Of a stretch of DNA of 64,000 nucleotides, positions 37,474 to 45,857 are shown piece by piece. The stretch is from Sphingomonadales bacterium (GTDB lineage: Bacteria; Bacteroidota; Bacteroidia; Chitinophagales; Chitinophagaceae): contig VHBB01000003.1 of NCBI GenBank assembly GCA_016872155.1, forward strand, positions 124,001 through 188,000, in the 5' to 3' direction. The translations under genes were made by a program, and so were the position numbers. Numbering within the stretch: the first letter of the stretch is position 1; the number at the start of each line of letters is the position of its first letter. The notes below the pieces were generated by a model that was not told the DNA's origin, ran no database searches, and saw nothing but the letters and a program-made list of their open reading frames with translations.

Positions 37474-38790
37474 ATGGCCTTTTTAGAACCCCTTGCTTTT
37501 ATCGTGCTCTTTGCCGTAGCCGTTGGCCTGTTCAGCAAAAAAGCGGCTGCCATTCGCCGCAATATATTATTGGGGCAAAAAGAAAGCATCAATGACCAGC
37601 CAGCCCGCCGATTTAAAAACATGCTGCTGTTGGCCCTGGGGCAAAAAAAAATGTTTCATAACCCGCTGGTCGCCATTTTACATCTTTGGGTCTATGCAGG
37701 ATTTATTATCATCAATATCGAGATTGTCGAAATTATAATCGACGGACTCACCGGTGCGCATCGAATCTTTTTTCCGCTTATCCCCTCGCTTTACCCCTAC
37801 CTCATCAATAGTTTCGAGGTGTTGGCTTTTCTGGTGCTGGTAGCCTGTATAATTTTTCTAGTTCGCCGAAACGCAATGCCCATCAAACGCTTTTTAAGCA
37901 ACGACCTTGCCGGGTGGCCAAGAACCGATGCCAATTTTATATTGATTACCGAGATCGTGCTCATGAGTCTTTTTCTGCTCATGAATGCCAGCGATACCCT
38001 CTTGCAACAGCGAGCGGTGGGCCATTATGCCGATCGACTAACGGGTAATTTTATTCTTTCTTCGCTTCTACACGAAGGCCTGCATTCTTTTTCTGACCAA
38101 ACGCTGATCGTAATGGAGCGAGCCAGTTGGTGGCTTCACATTGTGGGTATTCTTGCCTTTTTAAACTACCTGCCTTATTCCAAACACCTGCACATTGTGC
38201 TGGCTTTTCCTAATGCCTACTATGCCAGATTAGCGCCTGCCGGCAAAATGGAAAACATGCCCTCCATTCAGCAAGAAGTTCTATATGCCATGCAACCCGA
38301 GCTGGCGCCGGCCGATGCGGCCGCCCCGCAGCGATTTGGAGCGCGTGATGTGAACGACCTGAGCTGGAAGAACCTACTGGATGCCTACAGCTGTACAGAA
38401 TGCGGCCGGTGCTCAGCGGCTTGCCCGGCGCGCCAAACCGGCAAGTTGCTCTCTCCTCGAAAAATTATGATGGACACGCGCGACCGACTCGAAGAGGTAG
38501 GTCGACAAATTGACGATAAACAGCCCTGGCAAGAAGATGGTAAATCACTTTTGCATAGCTATATCTCTACCGAAGAACTCATGGCCTGTACAACATGCAA
38601 TGCTTGTGTAGAGGCTTGCCCTGTTAGCATTAACCCCCTGGATATTATCTTACAATTGCGTAGAAATCTGGTGATGGAAGAGAGCAAGACCCCTGCAGAG
38701 TGGGCCGCCCTCTTTAGTAATGTCGAAAATAATTTTGCTCCGTGGAAATTTAGTCCCGACGATCGAGACAGTTGGACCCGATCGGTCTAA
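37474..38790 (+). CDS. Membrane-bound 4Fe-4S dicluster protein (HdrC/GlpC-like)
   Basis: A 438-aa protein with an N-terminal membrane domain of about five helices (about 5-25, 70-90, 110-132, 155-175 and 220-245), resembling the nitrate-reductase gamma / HdrE cytochrome-like domain. A C-terminal domain carries two [4Fe-4S] motifs, CTECGRCSAACPARQTG and CTTCNACVEACP. In Bacteroidota this protein normally sits directly before a CCG-domain protein and is thought to move electrons between a quinone pool and a soluble partner. Here the partner (40.6-41.4 kb) is displaced by two minus-strand genes. The electron donor is unknown. Confidence 0.9.
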   Translation: MAFLEPLAFIVLFAVAVGLFSKKAAAIRRNILLGQKESINDQPARRFKNMLLLALGQKKMFHNPLVAILHLWVYAGFIIINIEIVEIIIDGLTGAHRIFFPLIPSLYPYLINSFEVLAFLVLVACIIFLVRRNAMPIKRFLSNDLAGWPRTDANFILITEIVLMSLFLLMNASDTLLQQRAVGHYADRLTGNFILSSLLHEGLHSFSDQTLIVMERASWWLHIVGILAFLNYLPYSKHLHIVLAFPNAYYARLAPAGKMENMPSIQQEVLYAMQPELAPADAAAPQRFGARDVNDLSWKNLLDAYSCTECGRCSAACPARQTGKLLSPRKIMMDTRDRLEEVGRQIDDKQPWQEDGKSLLHSYISTEELMACTTCNACVEACPVSINPLDIILQLRRNLVMEESKTPAEWAALFSNVENNFAPWKFSPDDRDSWTRSV

Positions 38791-38808
38791 GCAGCAATGC
38801 CCAACCAG

Positions 38809-39474
38809 TTAAGAGCGGGTCGCTTTTTCTTCGATCTGCTGAAACGTATCTTTTTTACGAAGTATCTTGTAGAGTTGTAGCAGGGCCGTGCCGGCAAAGA
38901 CACCGCCAATTATCCAATTGAGTAGTTGCTGATTATTCTCGATACGGTACGCCACATACTGCCCTCCAAAAATAAATACGCAGTTGCCCAAAAAGGTACC
39001 CGATCCAATCCCCAGGATATAAAAATAGTATTGTACCCGGTCTGGCACGATTATTTTTCGAGAGAACAATACGGCACTCCAGCCAAACCAAAAGGGAATC
39101 TGCACCGGGTTTAAGGCGCTCATTAAAAATCCAAGTACCACTTTTGGCATCGATAAAGCTAACACCGGATTAGGCGCGGGCTCCGATTGCGCGGCCGTAT
39201 AAAAACTAGACAATGAAAGCGCGGTTACGATCAGCACCGTAAGCCAGTCCAACAGCTTGAGCAATAGTTTTTGCTTTCGCACCCAGTCCATGGCGACCAG
39301 CGAGAGGCGCACATAGATCATCTCTGCCAGTAGTGAACCTAATGAGAATAGCATGGCTGATTGAATTCCCTGACCAATGGCGATCTGCATGGCCGCGATG
39401 TTGAGTGTTCCCAACGGAAGAGACCCTAAGAAACTCACCAGCAACCCCACCAGAAATACGCGAACAAAATTCAT
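38809..39474 (-). CDS. LysE-family exporter
   Basis: A 221-aa transporter with six predicted membrane helices and the LysE-type N-terminus (FVRVFLVGLLVSFLGSLPLGTLNIAAMQIAIGQG), including the conserved PLGT/N region after helix 1. The family exports amino acids or metal ions; substrate cannot be read from sequence. The ATG at 39474 was chosen because the longer frame (to 39522) would overlap the upstream ATP-grasp gene and adds a non-conserved stretch. It is 22 bases after that gene on the same strand, so the two may act together. Confidence 0.87.
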   Translation of the reverse strand: MNFVRVFLVGLLVSFLGSLPLGTLNIAAMQIAIGQGIQSAMLFSLGSLLAEMIYVRLSLVAMDWVRKQKLLLKLLDWLTVLIVTALSLSSFYTAAQSEPAPNPVLALSMPKVVLGFLMSALNPVQIPFWFGWSAVLFSRKIIVPDRVQYYFYILGIGSGTFLGNCVFIFGGQYVAYRIENNQQLLNWIIGGVFAGTALLQLYKILRKKDTFQQIEEKATRS

Positions 39475-39496
39475 ACTGCAAATGTAAGGCTGCAGG

Positions 39497-40531
39497 CTAG
39501 TCGATGGTCTCGAGCAGTGCAAAATGCTTTCGCGCCTCTCTTAAAAAGCGCCAACCCTTTCTAAGTGGCCAGTAGCGATGACCCATCTGATGATTGAACA
39601 AGCTGATCTTGTAAAGCATGTGCCAGTGGTGTAGCAATACCCGATAGGCTTGCCAAACGGTTAAGCCGGCATCATAGATATGGTTGGGTTCGGCACCACA
39701 TCCGTTATATTCCAGAATAGAAAACGAATGCCCCTCTCGTAGGGCTTGCAGCGAATGGCACTTGATGTCGTAGCGACCATAATAAAAACAGGTTTTTCGG
39801 CTAAGGTCATCAAATAAAGAAACAAGGCGGTCATCGACCTCGTGCATCAGATCGATAAAACGTGCACCGCGGTTGTGATTGCCCGCATACGATAGGTAAT
39901 AGCGCGTTCCTGCCGGCACTATCCGATCAAAGTGCTCGCCATGTCTTTGTCGCATTTCTTGAAATCGAGCAGCCGCACGCGGCTGTTGGCCGATCAGTTG
40001 TTGCAGGGTGGCCTCTCCATTACCCACTACTTGTAACAACTCTTTTTCTATACAGCCAGAAATCGTGCCTCTCTCCGTAGCGGGATGCCGATAGTAAAAT
40101 ACACTCAACTCAAGGGGATAATTGATTAGCTCTTGTACCAAGTACGTAACCGGCATTCGGTTATGATACTGCTCCCACTGCTGCCAGCTCTCTATTTTTC
40201 GAAACAGGATCCCCTTCATGCCCACATCGGGCTTTACCACAAAGGGAGGCTCGAAGCCAGCATCCCTAATGGCCTTGCGCACCAGGGCCGCTTCTTTTCC
40301 GGGTTCGATATAGTGAGTTTTTGGATACCAATCCGCCGGAAGCTGATCATACATCTCTTTTTTACCCTCCCCCTCTAGCCCGCCAAAAGTAATCGTAGGA
40401 TTAGAGGCCGTAAAGAACCAAAGCGAACGGCTTTTGATGCAATACCAACACCACACCGGAAAAAGAGGTAAATAGAGAACAAAGAAGTTCCATTGCTCCC
40501 AATTTGTTACAAAGCGAACTAGTTTTTTCAT
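39497..40531 (-). CDS. ATP-grasp ligase-like protein of unknown substrate
   Basis: A 344-aa protein with an N-terminal hydrophobic stretch (about 15-45, FFVLYLPLFPVWCWYCI) and a downstream ATP-grasp domain: FVVKPDVGMKGILFRK (lysine and glycine-rich loop) and a metal-binding end YGRYDIKCHSL ... FSILEYNGCGAEPNH, where D/E/N residues match the Mg-ATP site of D-Ala-D-Ala ligases. It resembles proteins annotated as D-alanine-ligase-like in Bacteroidota, but the omega-loop residues for D-Ala are not evident. A membrane-associated peptide or amino acid ligase working with the LysE exporter downstream is a reasonable guess. Confidence 0.78.
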   Translation of the reverse strand: MKKLVRFVTNWEQWNFFVLYLPLFPVWCWYCIKSRSLWFFTASNPTITFGGLEGEGKKEMYDQLPADWYPKTHYIEPGKEAALVRKAIRDAGFEPPFVVKPDVGMKGILFRKIESWQQWEQYHNRMPVTYLVQELINYPLELSVFYYRHPATERGTISGCIEKELLQVVGNGEATLQQLIGQQPRAAARFQEMRQRHGEHFDRIVPAGTRYYLSYAGNHNRGARFIDLMHEVDDRLVSLFDDLSRKTCFYYGRYDIKCHSLQALREGHSFSILEYNGCGAEPNHIYDAGLTVWQAYRVLLHHWHMLYKISLFNHQMGHRYWPLRKGWRFLREARKHFALLETID

Positions 40532-40542
40532 GCAGGTATCAA

Positions 40543-40571
40543 CAAAAGTAAGGGCAATTAAGCAAGCACAA
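40543..40571 (-). promoter_or_regulatory. Promoter of the ATP-grasp/LysE unit (TTG and TACTTTTG)
   Basis: Minus-strand TTG (40569-40571) and an exact -7 box TACTTTTG (40543-40550) are separated by 18 bases. The start codon is 11 bases downstream of the box, again a very short leader. Confidence 0.5.
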
Positions 40572-40622
40572 TTTGAGTGATGCCCACGAAAGCTGTAATT
40601 TTATACTCTAAATCGAAGGCTG

Positions 40623-41405
40623 ATGCATGTACCAACCGTAGCTGAGCTTATTGCGCAGGGTAAAAGCCCCGAGATCTTATTTTGGGTAGGATGCGCGGGC
40701 AGTTTCGATCAACGGGCCCAGCGTGTCACCAAAGCCTTTGCACAAATACTCGACCAGGTCGAGATCAACTATGCCATCTTAGGAAAAGAAGAATGCTGTA
40801 CCGGCGATCCTGCTCGCAGAGCCGGTAATGAGTTTTTGTTCCAGTTAATGGCCTACCAAAACATACAGGTGTTAAATGGATACGGTATTAAAAAGATCGT
40901 TACCACCTGCCCGCATTGTTTTAATACGCTCAAGAACGAATACCCAGAACTGGGCGGCAATTATGAGGTCATTCACCATACCACGCTGCTACAGCAATTG
41001 ATCAACGAGGGTCGAATTAAACTAAAAGGAGGCGGAACCTTTGCGGGCAAAAAGATCGTTTACCACGATAGCTGCTATTTAGGAAGGGCCAACGGGATCT
41101 ACGAAGCTCCCCGCGAAATCTTAGAATGGCTCGATGCCGATCTGGTAGAGATGAAACGTTGTCGCAGTAATGGTCTCTGTTGCGGAGCGGGCGGCGCCCA
41201 GATGTTCAAAGAAGAAGAAAAGGGCGATACGCGTATCAATACAGAACGAAGTAAAGAGGCACTCGCTACCGGGGCCGGTATTATTGCGGCCGCTTGCCCC
41301 TTTTGCAATACCATGCTTAGCGACGGTGTTAAACTAGCCGAAAAAGAAGAGCAAGTACAAGTGTTGGACGTTGCAGAGCTGATTGCTTCGCAGCTAACCA
41401 AGTAA
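40623..41405 (+). CDS. CCG-domain iron-sulfur protein (HdrB/LutA-like)
   Basis: A 260-aa protein with two CCG repeats: CAGSFDQRA ... ECCTGDPARR ... TCPHCFNTL (about 20-110) and YHDSCYLGRANG ... LCCGAGGAQMF ... CPFCNTML (about 145-240). Such domains bind a noncubane [4Fe-4S] pair in HdrB and occur in LutA and GlcF. It is expected to pair with the membrane dicluster protein at 37.5-38.8 kb, from which it is separated by the LysE and ATP-grasp genes. The reaction is unknown. It is followed after 4 bases by the small conserved gene at 41.4 kb. Confidence 0.9.
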   Translation: MHVPTVAELIAQGKSPEILFWVGCAGSFDQRAQRVTKAFAQILDQVEINYAILGKEECCTGDPARRAGNEFLFQLMAYQNIQVLNGYGIKKIVTTCPHCFNTLKNEYPELGGNYEVIHHTTLLQQLINEGRIKLKGGGTFAGKKIVYHDSCYLGRANGIYEAPREILEWLDADLVEMKRCRSNGLCCGAGGAQMFKEEEKGDTRINTERSKEALATGAGIIAAACPFCNTMLSDGVKLAEKEEQVQVLDVAELIASQLTK

Positions 41406-41409
41406 TGAT

Positions 41410-41952
41410 ATGAACCTAGCGTATACCCATTTGCTGCCCTCCGATTTTTCGGCCACCTCCCGCGTGTGGATCTATCAAGCCCCGCGCTTATTCTCGCTGG
41501 CAGAGGCCTTTGCCATCGAAGATCGAATTGACCAATTTACGGCGCAGTGGCAATCACATGGACAGCCCGTTAAGGGAAAGGGCTTTCTATTCTTTGGTCA
41601 GTTTATTGTTTTGCTGGCCGATCAAACTGCAACGATGGTAAGCGGCTGTAGTACCGACAGCTCCGTTGCCCTTATAAAAAAATTGGAGCAAGAATTTTCC
41701 ACCTCGCTGCTAGACCGCACCCAACTGGCCTTTGTAGTGGGCGATAAGATTGAACGACTCCCCCTGGCGCAGATCGACTATGCCCTAGAAAAAGGATTTA
41801 TAACCGCCACTACCCTTTATTTTAACAACACGGTAGCTACTAAGGAAGAGCTAGAGAAAAACTGGATCGTTCCGGTATCTCAAAGTTGGTTGTCAAAAAG
41901 GCTAACGCGACAAGGAGGGCTTTCTGGCACTGAGCAAGTACGCGATCGTTAA
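41410..41952 (+). CDS. Conserved Bacteroidota protein of unknown function
   Basis: A 180-aa protein without signal peptide or membrane segment. The blocks RVWIYQAPRLFSLAEAF, WQSHGQPVKGKG and VSGCSTDSSVALIKKLE recall a Bacteroidota family often labelled, without good reason, as an ABC transporter ATPase; no Walker motif is present. It lies 4 bases after the CCG protein gene, a linkage that I believe recurs in the phylum and hints at a shared job. The last 51 bases overlap the convergent outer-membrane barrel gene. Confidence 0.8.
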   Translation: MNLAYTHLLPSDFSATSRVWIYQAPRLFSLAEAFAIEDRIDQFTAQWQSHGQPVKGKGFLFFGQFIVLLADQTATMVSGCSTDSSVALIKKLEQEFSTSLLDRTQLAFVVGDKIERLPLAQIDYALEKGFITATTLYFNNTVATKEELEKNWIVPVSQSWLSKRLTRQGGLSGTEQVRDR

Positions 41953-44295
41953 CCGATAATTTTCTGTACGCGTAAGCGTATACCCCTCTAGCGAAAAATT
42001 GGGCCCGAACGTAAAACTTTTACGCTGTTGGTTGATAAACGGATCTACCCATGTTGTCGTTATCAGCAGCTTCTTTTTTAGTAGTTTTCGCTGCACTGCC
42101 ATTTGAATAGCCGCCGTCCAGTTGGCATACCCTTGCGGATTTGCGAACCGATTTACGTTAACCGTTCCATTGGCATTCCAAACATCACTGGCTACCCATG
42201 CATAGCCGACCGAAGAAGAGAACGAGGCCCCATTTCTAAATTTTCTCACCAGTCTATCGTAGTTACTGTACCGCTGCAGGGTTAGACTGGCATTGATGTT
42301 CAATTTTAAGCGCGACGAAAGATTTACACCATTCCATGAACTGAACTCCACTTCTTTACGACCACTAATATTCTCCCAGGTCACTTGCGTTTTACCGCCG
42401 TCAAGCAAGGTGCGCACCGGGCTAAATATATCTTCGATGCTATTGTATCCCACGCCAAGATTCAAAAAATAGGTGCGTTGAGTACGGCTGAGGATCAGAT
42501 CGAGGTTATGCGCGCCCGAAGCCTCTAAAAACGGATTACCGAAACGCAGATTATACGGATCCGAAAAATCGATGGTAGGATTCAACTGCCCCAGTCCGGG
42601 ACGGTTGATCGTGCGGCGATAGGCCAGGGTAAGCGATAACTTCTCTTTCCAACTTTTATTTAGGTTGGCAAAGGGAAGCCACGACAAATACTGGTTGTTG
42701 ACCTTTCGATTCTCTGTTAACAGATCGAAAAACAGTCTTGTTTGCTCCAAAGCCGCTCCGCCCGTTATGCTGAACTCTTTTCCGACTAACTGTCGAACCG
42801 AGAACCTCCAGTTTCCTACGGTCTGGTAAAACCAAAGATCATTACTGAGGCCGGGGAGTGGAAGCATGATCTGCTCCGGTCTTTTCTTATAGCTAGCTGC
42901 ATTTAAAACATGATGTGCCCCATGCTGAAAATAACTACCCATCGACAAAAACGTCTTTTTACCTGCGAGCATCTTATCGTAGAACAATCGCATAGATAAG
43001 GTACCCACCGACTGATCGATCAACTGTCGCTGCAAAGAGTCGACGCCCGTAAACAATCCGTTGGCAAATAAATAACGTTGATAAAACTCCCTGTTGTTGC
43101 CGCTAAGAGAGTGGTTGTAATTGAATACTAATTTAAAGGTCTCTCCCGGCTTGGGCTTTTGCTGATAACTAAAGGTCAGGGCCGGGCTACCCGATGTGGT
43201 ATTACCCGTTACCATTCGATCGCTCAGACGACTGATGGCATCAAAACGATTACGGTTGGTAAAGCGGGTATCGGACGTACTGTGCCCTTGCTGGCTATTG
43301 TATTGAACGACCAGATTAAAAAGCGTCTTTTTATTGGGTTCGTAGTCGATAGACAAACGAGACGATGGCCGTTGGGTCCGTTGCCGGTTCTGGTTAGCGA
43401 TCGAAAGCGTGTTGACACTATCTACGTAGCTATTTTTTCGCAGCGAAGAGCTCTCTCCGGCAAATAGGTTGTTGGTAAACCCCGCCGTAAGTTGTAGCGC
43501 CCAAGCATTTTTCTTATAGGTAAAATTCGCGTTCAGGTTTTGCTCTCCGCGTGTTCCGGCGGCCAGCGAGAGACGACCTGTTTTTCCGACCCTACCCTTT
43601 TTGGTAATGATATTAATAACACCCCCCTGTTCGTTGGCATACTGCGGTGGCGGTTGGGTCATTACCTCAATTTTTTCGATTGAGCTACCCGGCATTGACT
43701 CGAGCAGGTCTTGCAATTGATGCAAGTTCAACTCTACCTGCTTGTCATCGATCAAGATTCGGGGCTCTTTACCGCGCAGGGTGACCTTACCATCCGGATC
43801 ACGAGAAATAAGGGGCACCTGGGTCAATAACTCCGAGGCGGACGATCCGGCTGACGCGGCAGATTCAGAAACGTTAAAGGTTAGGTTTCCGTCCTTTGAC
43901 TGAAACAATGGTTTTTCGGCATAAACAACCACATCTTTTAATTGCTCTGAACTACTAGATTTCAATACGATATCAGAAATGTTGAAATTTAATTTATCGA
44001 CTCTAAACCAAAGGCTATCGACGCAAAAGGTTCGAAGTCCCACATAACTGATGCATGCCCGGTAATACCCCATTGGAATGGAGAGAATCTGAAAATCTCC
44101 GGCCGCATCGGAAACTGCAGAAAAGAATATCGAGGTATCGGCAAGGAAAAAAAGCCGTACAGCGGCTGATTCTACCGGCTTTCCACGCTCTGAAATTACC
44201 TGCCCGGTAAGGGTTCCCAATTGACGCAAGGGCTGCGCTATCGCATTGATAGACAATGAAAAAAATAGGATCAAGTATATGAAGACTCGCTTCAA
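41902..44295 (-). CDS. TonB-dependent-receptor-like outer-membrane barrel (TTG start)
   Basis: A 797-aa outer-membrane protein: signal peptide KRVFIYLILFFSLSINAIAQ, carboxypeptidase-regulatory-like domain (about 25-115), plug (about 125-225, ILIDDKQVELNLHQLQD and QPPPQYANEQGGVINIITKKG) and an OMP_b-brl_3 barrel. No ATG is present before the signal peptide. The frame can begin at TTG 44313 or TTG 44295. The first lies inside an exact TATATTTG promoter box (44311-44318), so the second, giving MKRVFIY, is preferred. No partner gene is adjacent; the substrate is unknown. Confidence 0.86.
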   Translation of the reverse strand: MKRVFIYLILFFSLSINAIAQPLRQLGTLTGQVISERGKPVESAAVRLFFLADTSIFFSAVSDAAGDFQILSIPMGYYRACISYVGLRTFCVDSLWFRVDKLNFNISDIVLKSSSSEQLKDVVVYAEKPLFQSKDGNLTFNVSESAASAGSSASELLTQVPLISRDPDGKVTLRGKEPRILIDDKQVELNLHQLQDLLESMPGSSIEKIEVMTQPPPQYANEQGGVINIITKKGRVGKTGRLSLAAGTRGEQNLNANFTYKKNAWALQLTAGFTNNLFAGESSSLRKNSYVDSVNTLSIANQNRQRTQRPSSRLSIDYEPNKKTLFNLVVQYNSQQGHSTSDTRFTNRNRFDAISRLSDRMVTGNTTSGSPALTFSYQQKPKPGETFKLVFNYNHSLSGNNREFYQRYLFANGLFTGVDSLQRQLIDQSVGTLSMRLFYDKMLAGKKTFLSMGSYFQHGAHHVLNAASYKKRPEQIMLPLPGLSNDLWFYQTVGNWRFSVRQLVGKEFSITGGAALEQTRLFFDLLTENRKVNNQYLSWLPFANLNKSWKEKLSLTLAYRRTINRPGLGQLNPTIDFSDPYNLRFGNPFLEASGAHNLDLILSRTQRTYFLNLGVGYNSIEDIFSPVRTLLDGGKTQVTWENISGRKEVEFSSWNGVNLSSRLKLNINASLTLQRYSNYDRLVRKFRNGASFSSSVGYAWVASDVWNANGTVNVNRFANPQGYANWTAAIQMAVQRKLLKKKLLITTTWVDPFINQQRKSFTFGPNFSLEGYTLTRTENYRLTIAYLLSARKPSLSR

Positions 44296-44310
44296 CCGGC
44301 TAAATTTAAT

Positions 44311-44318
44311 CAAATATA
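44311..44318 (-). promoter_or_regulatory. Promoter box of the barrel gene at 41.9-44.3 kb
   Basis: Minus-strand TATATTTG matches TAnnTTTG exactly, 15 bases before the TTG start at 44295. It diverges from the miaB box 64 bases away, which has the same eight bases. Confidence 0.5.
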
Positions 44319-44381
44319 CGGTTTGCCCCTTCGCGATTGTTAAAGCAGTGTGACAACCTGTCAGAATAGAGGGGATAGTGG

Positions 44382-44389
44382 TATATTTG
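44382..44389 (+). promoter_or_regulatory. Promoter box of the miaB operon
   Basis: TATATTTG matches TAnnTTTG exactly, 23 bases before the miaB ATG. It probably drives miaB through secG, ending at the terminator at 48704-48728. Confidence 0.5.
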
Positions 44390-44412
44390 TTCTCCCAAAT
44401 TTGAAAGGGCCG

Positions 44413-45846
44413 ATGGAGACACTATTTATTGACAAAATGCACGATGAGTTGCGGCAAGGAGAGGCCTTTGCTCCTGCTGCAACCGACCCTATCGCCTACA
44501 AAAAGCGTTTCTACATTGAAAGCTATGGGTGCCAGATGAATTTTGCCGACAGCGAAGTGGTAGCCTCTATTCTTAACCAAGAGGGATTTGGAGCCACTCG
44601 TAACCTCGAAGAAGCCGATCTGATCTTTGTTAATACTTGCTCCATTCGAGAAAAAGCAGAGCAAACCGTACGCAAAAGACTCACCGAGTTTAAACGACTT
44701 AAGAAACAGAACAAAGCATTGTTGATCGGCGTACTTGGCTGCATGGCCGAACGGCTCAAATCGAAATTTCTAGAAGAAGAGCGACTGGTCGATATTGTAG
44801 TGGGGCCTGATGCCTATCGATCGCTTCCTGCATTGGTAAGCGAAGCGGCCGGCGGGCAAAAAGCCGTCAATGTACTGCTGAGCAGAGAAGAGACCTATGC
44901 CGATATTGCACCGGTTCGCCTCGATGGCAATGGCGTTAGCGCTTTTGTTAGCATTATGCGAGGCTGTAACAACATGTGCTCTTTCTGCGTGGTGCCTTTT
45001 ACCCGTGGCAGAGAGCGTAGCCGCGATGCCGAAAGCATCTTACATGAGTGTCGCGAGCTGTTTGCACAAGGCTATCGCGAAGTAACCCTGCTGGGGCAAA
45101 ATGTAGATTCCTATTACTTTGTACCCGATGATGCAACAGCCCAAGAGAGTACCCCGGTAACGTTTGCGAAGCTTCTCGAAAAAGTAGCGCTGATCTCTCC
45201 GCTACTGCGGGTGCGCTTCTCGACCTCGCATCCAAAGGATATTACCGACGAAGTGCTCTATATCATGCAGCGCTACGAAAATATTTGCCAGTACATTCAT
45301 TTGCCGCTGCAAAGCGGTTCTACCCGCGTTTTGCAACTCATGAACCGCACCTACACCAAAGAGTGGTATATGGCCAAGGTAGATCGCATAAAGACGCTCT
45401 TGCCCGATTGTGGAATTAGCGCCGACATAATTGCCGGATTTTGTAGCGAGCAAGAAGAAGATCATCTCGATACCCTTCGCGTAATGGATTATTGCGGCTT
45501 TGACTTTAGCTACATGTTCTTCTATAGCGAAAGACCCGGCACGCTGGCTGCACGTCGCTATCAGGATGATATACCCGAAACAGTTAAAAAAAGAAGATTG
45601 CAAGAGATCGTAGAGAAACAAAATCAGCTGTCCTTACGAAGCAACCAACGCGACCTGGAAAAGATCTTTACGGTGCTTATAGAAGGAGACAGTAAGAAAA
45701 ACGACCAGGAATGGAAAGGAAGAAACAGCCAAAATAAAGTGATCGTATTTCCTAAAACGGCTAACAGTTCTCTCGAAAAAGGTTCTTATGTGCGCGTAAA
45801 GGTCACTGAATGTACCCAGGCTACCCTGCGGGGCGTGCCGGTTTAA
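44413..45846 (+). CDS. miaB: tRNA-2-methylthio-N6-dimethylallyladenosine synthase
   Basis: Radical-SAM methylthiotransferase that adds the 2-methylthio group to i6A37 of tRNAs. The N-terminal UPF0004 domain has the cluster cysteines C40 (ESYGCQMN), C76 (VNTCSIRE) and C110 (LGCMAERL). The radical-SAM motif is CNNMCSFC (C185, C189, C192). A C-terminal TRAM domain (about 405-477) binds RNA. The ATG at 44413 gives a 477-aa protein of usual length; a GTG at 44350 lies upstream of the promoter box. It leads into a sigma-54 activator gene after 11 bases. Confidence 0.96.
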   Translation: METLFIDKMHDELRQGEAFAPAATDPIAYKKRFYIESYGCQMNFADSEVVASILNQEGFGATRNLEEADLIFVNTCSIREKAEQTVRKRLTEFKRLKKQNKALLIGVLGCMAERLKSKFLEEERLVDIVVGPDAYRSLPALVSEAAGGQKAVNVLLSREETYADIAPVRLDGNGVSAFVSIMRGCNNMCSFCVVPFTRGRERSRDAESILHECRELFAQGYREVTLLGQNVDSYYFVPDDATAQESTPVTFAKLLEKVALISPLLRVRFSTSHPKDITDEVLYIMQRYENICQYIHLPLQSGSTRVLQLMNRTYTKEWYMAKVDRIKTLLPDCGISADIIAGFCSEQEEDHLDTLRVMDYCGFDFSYMFFYSERPGTLAARRYQDDIPETVKKRRLQEIVEKQNQLSLRSNQRDLEKIFTVLIEGDSKKNDQEWKGRNSQNKVIVFPKTANSSLEKGSYVRVKVTECTQATLRGVPV

Positions 45847-45857
45847 TTCGTATTACC

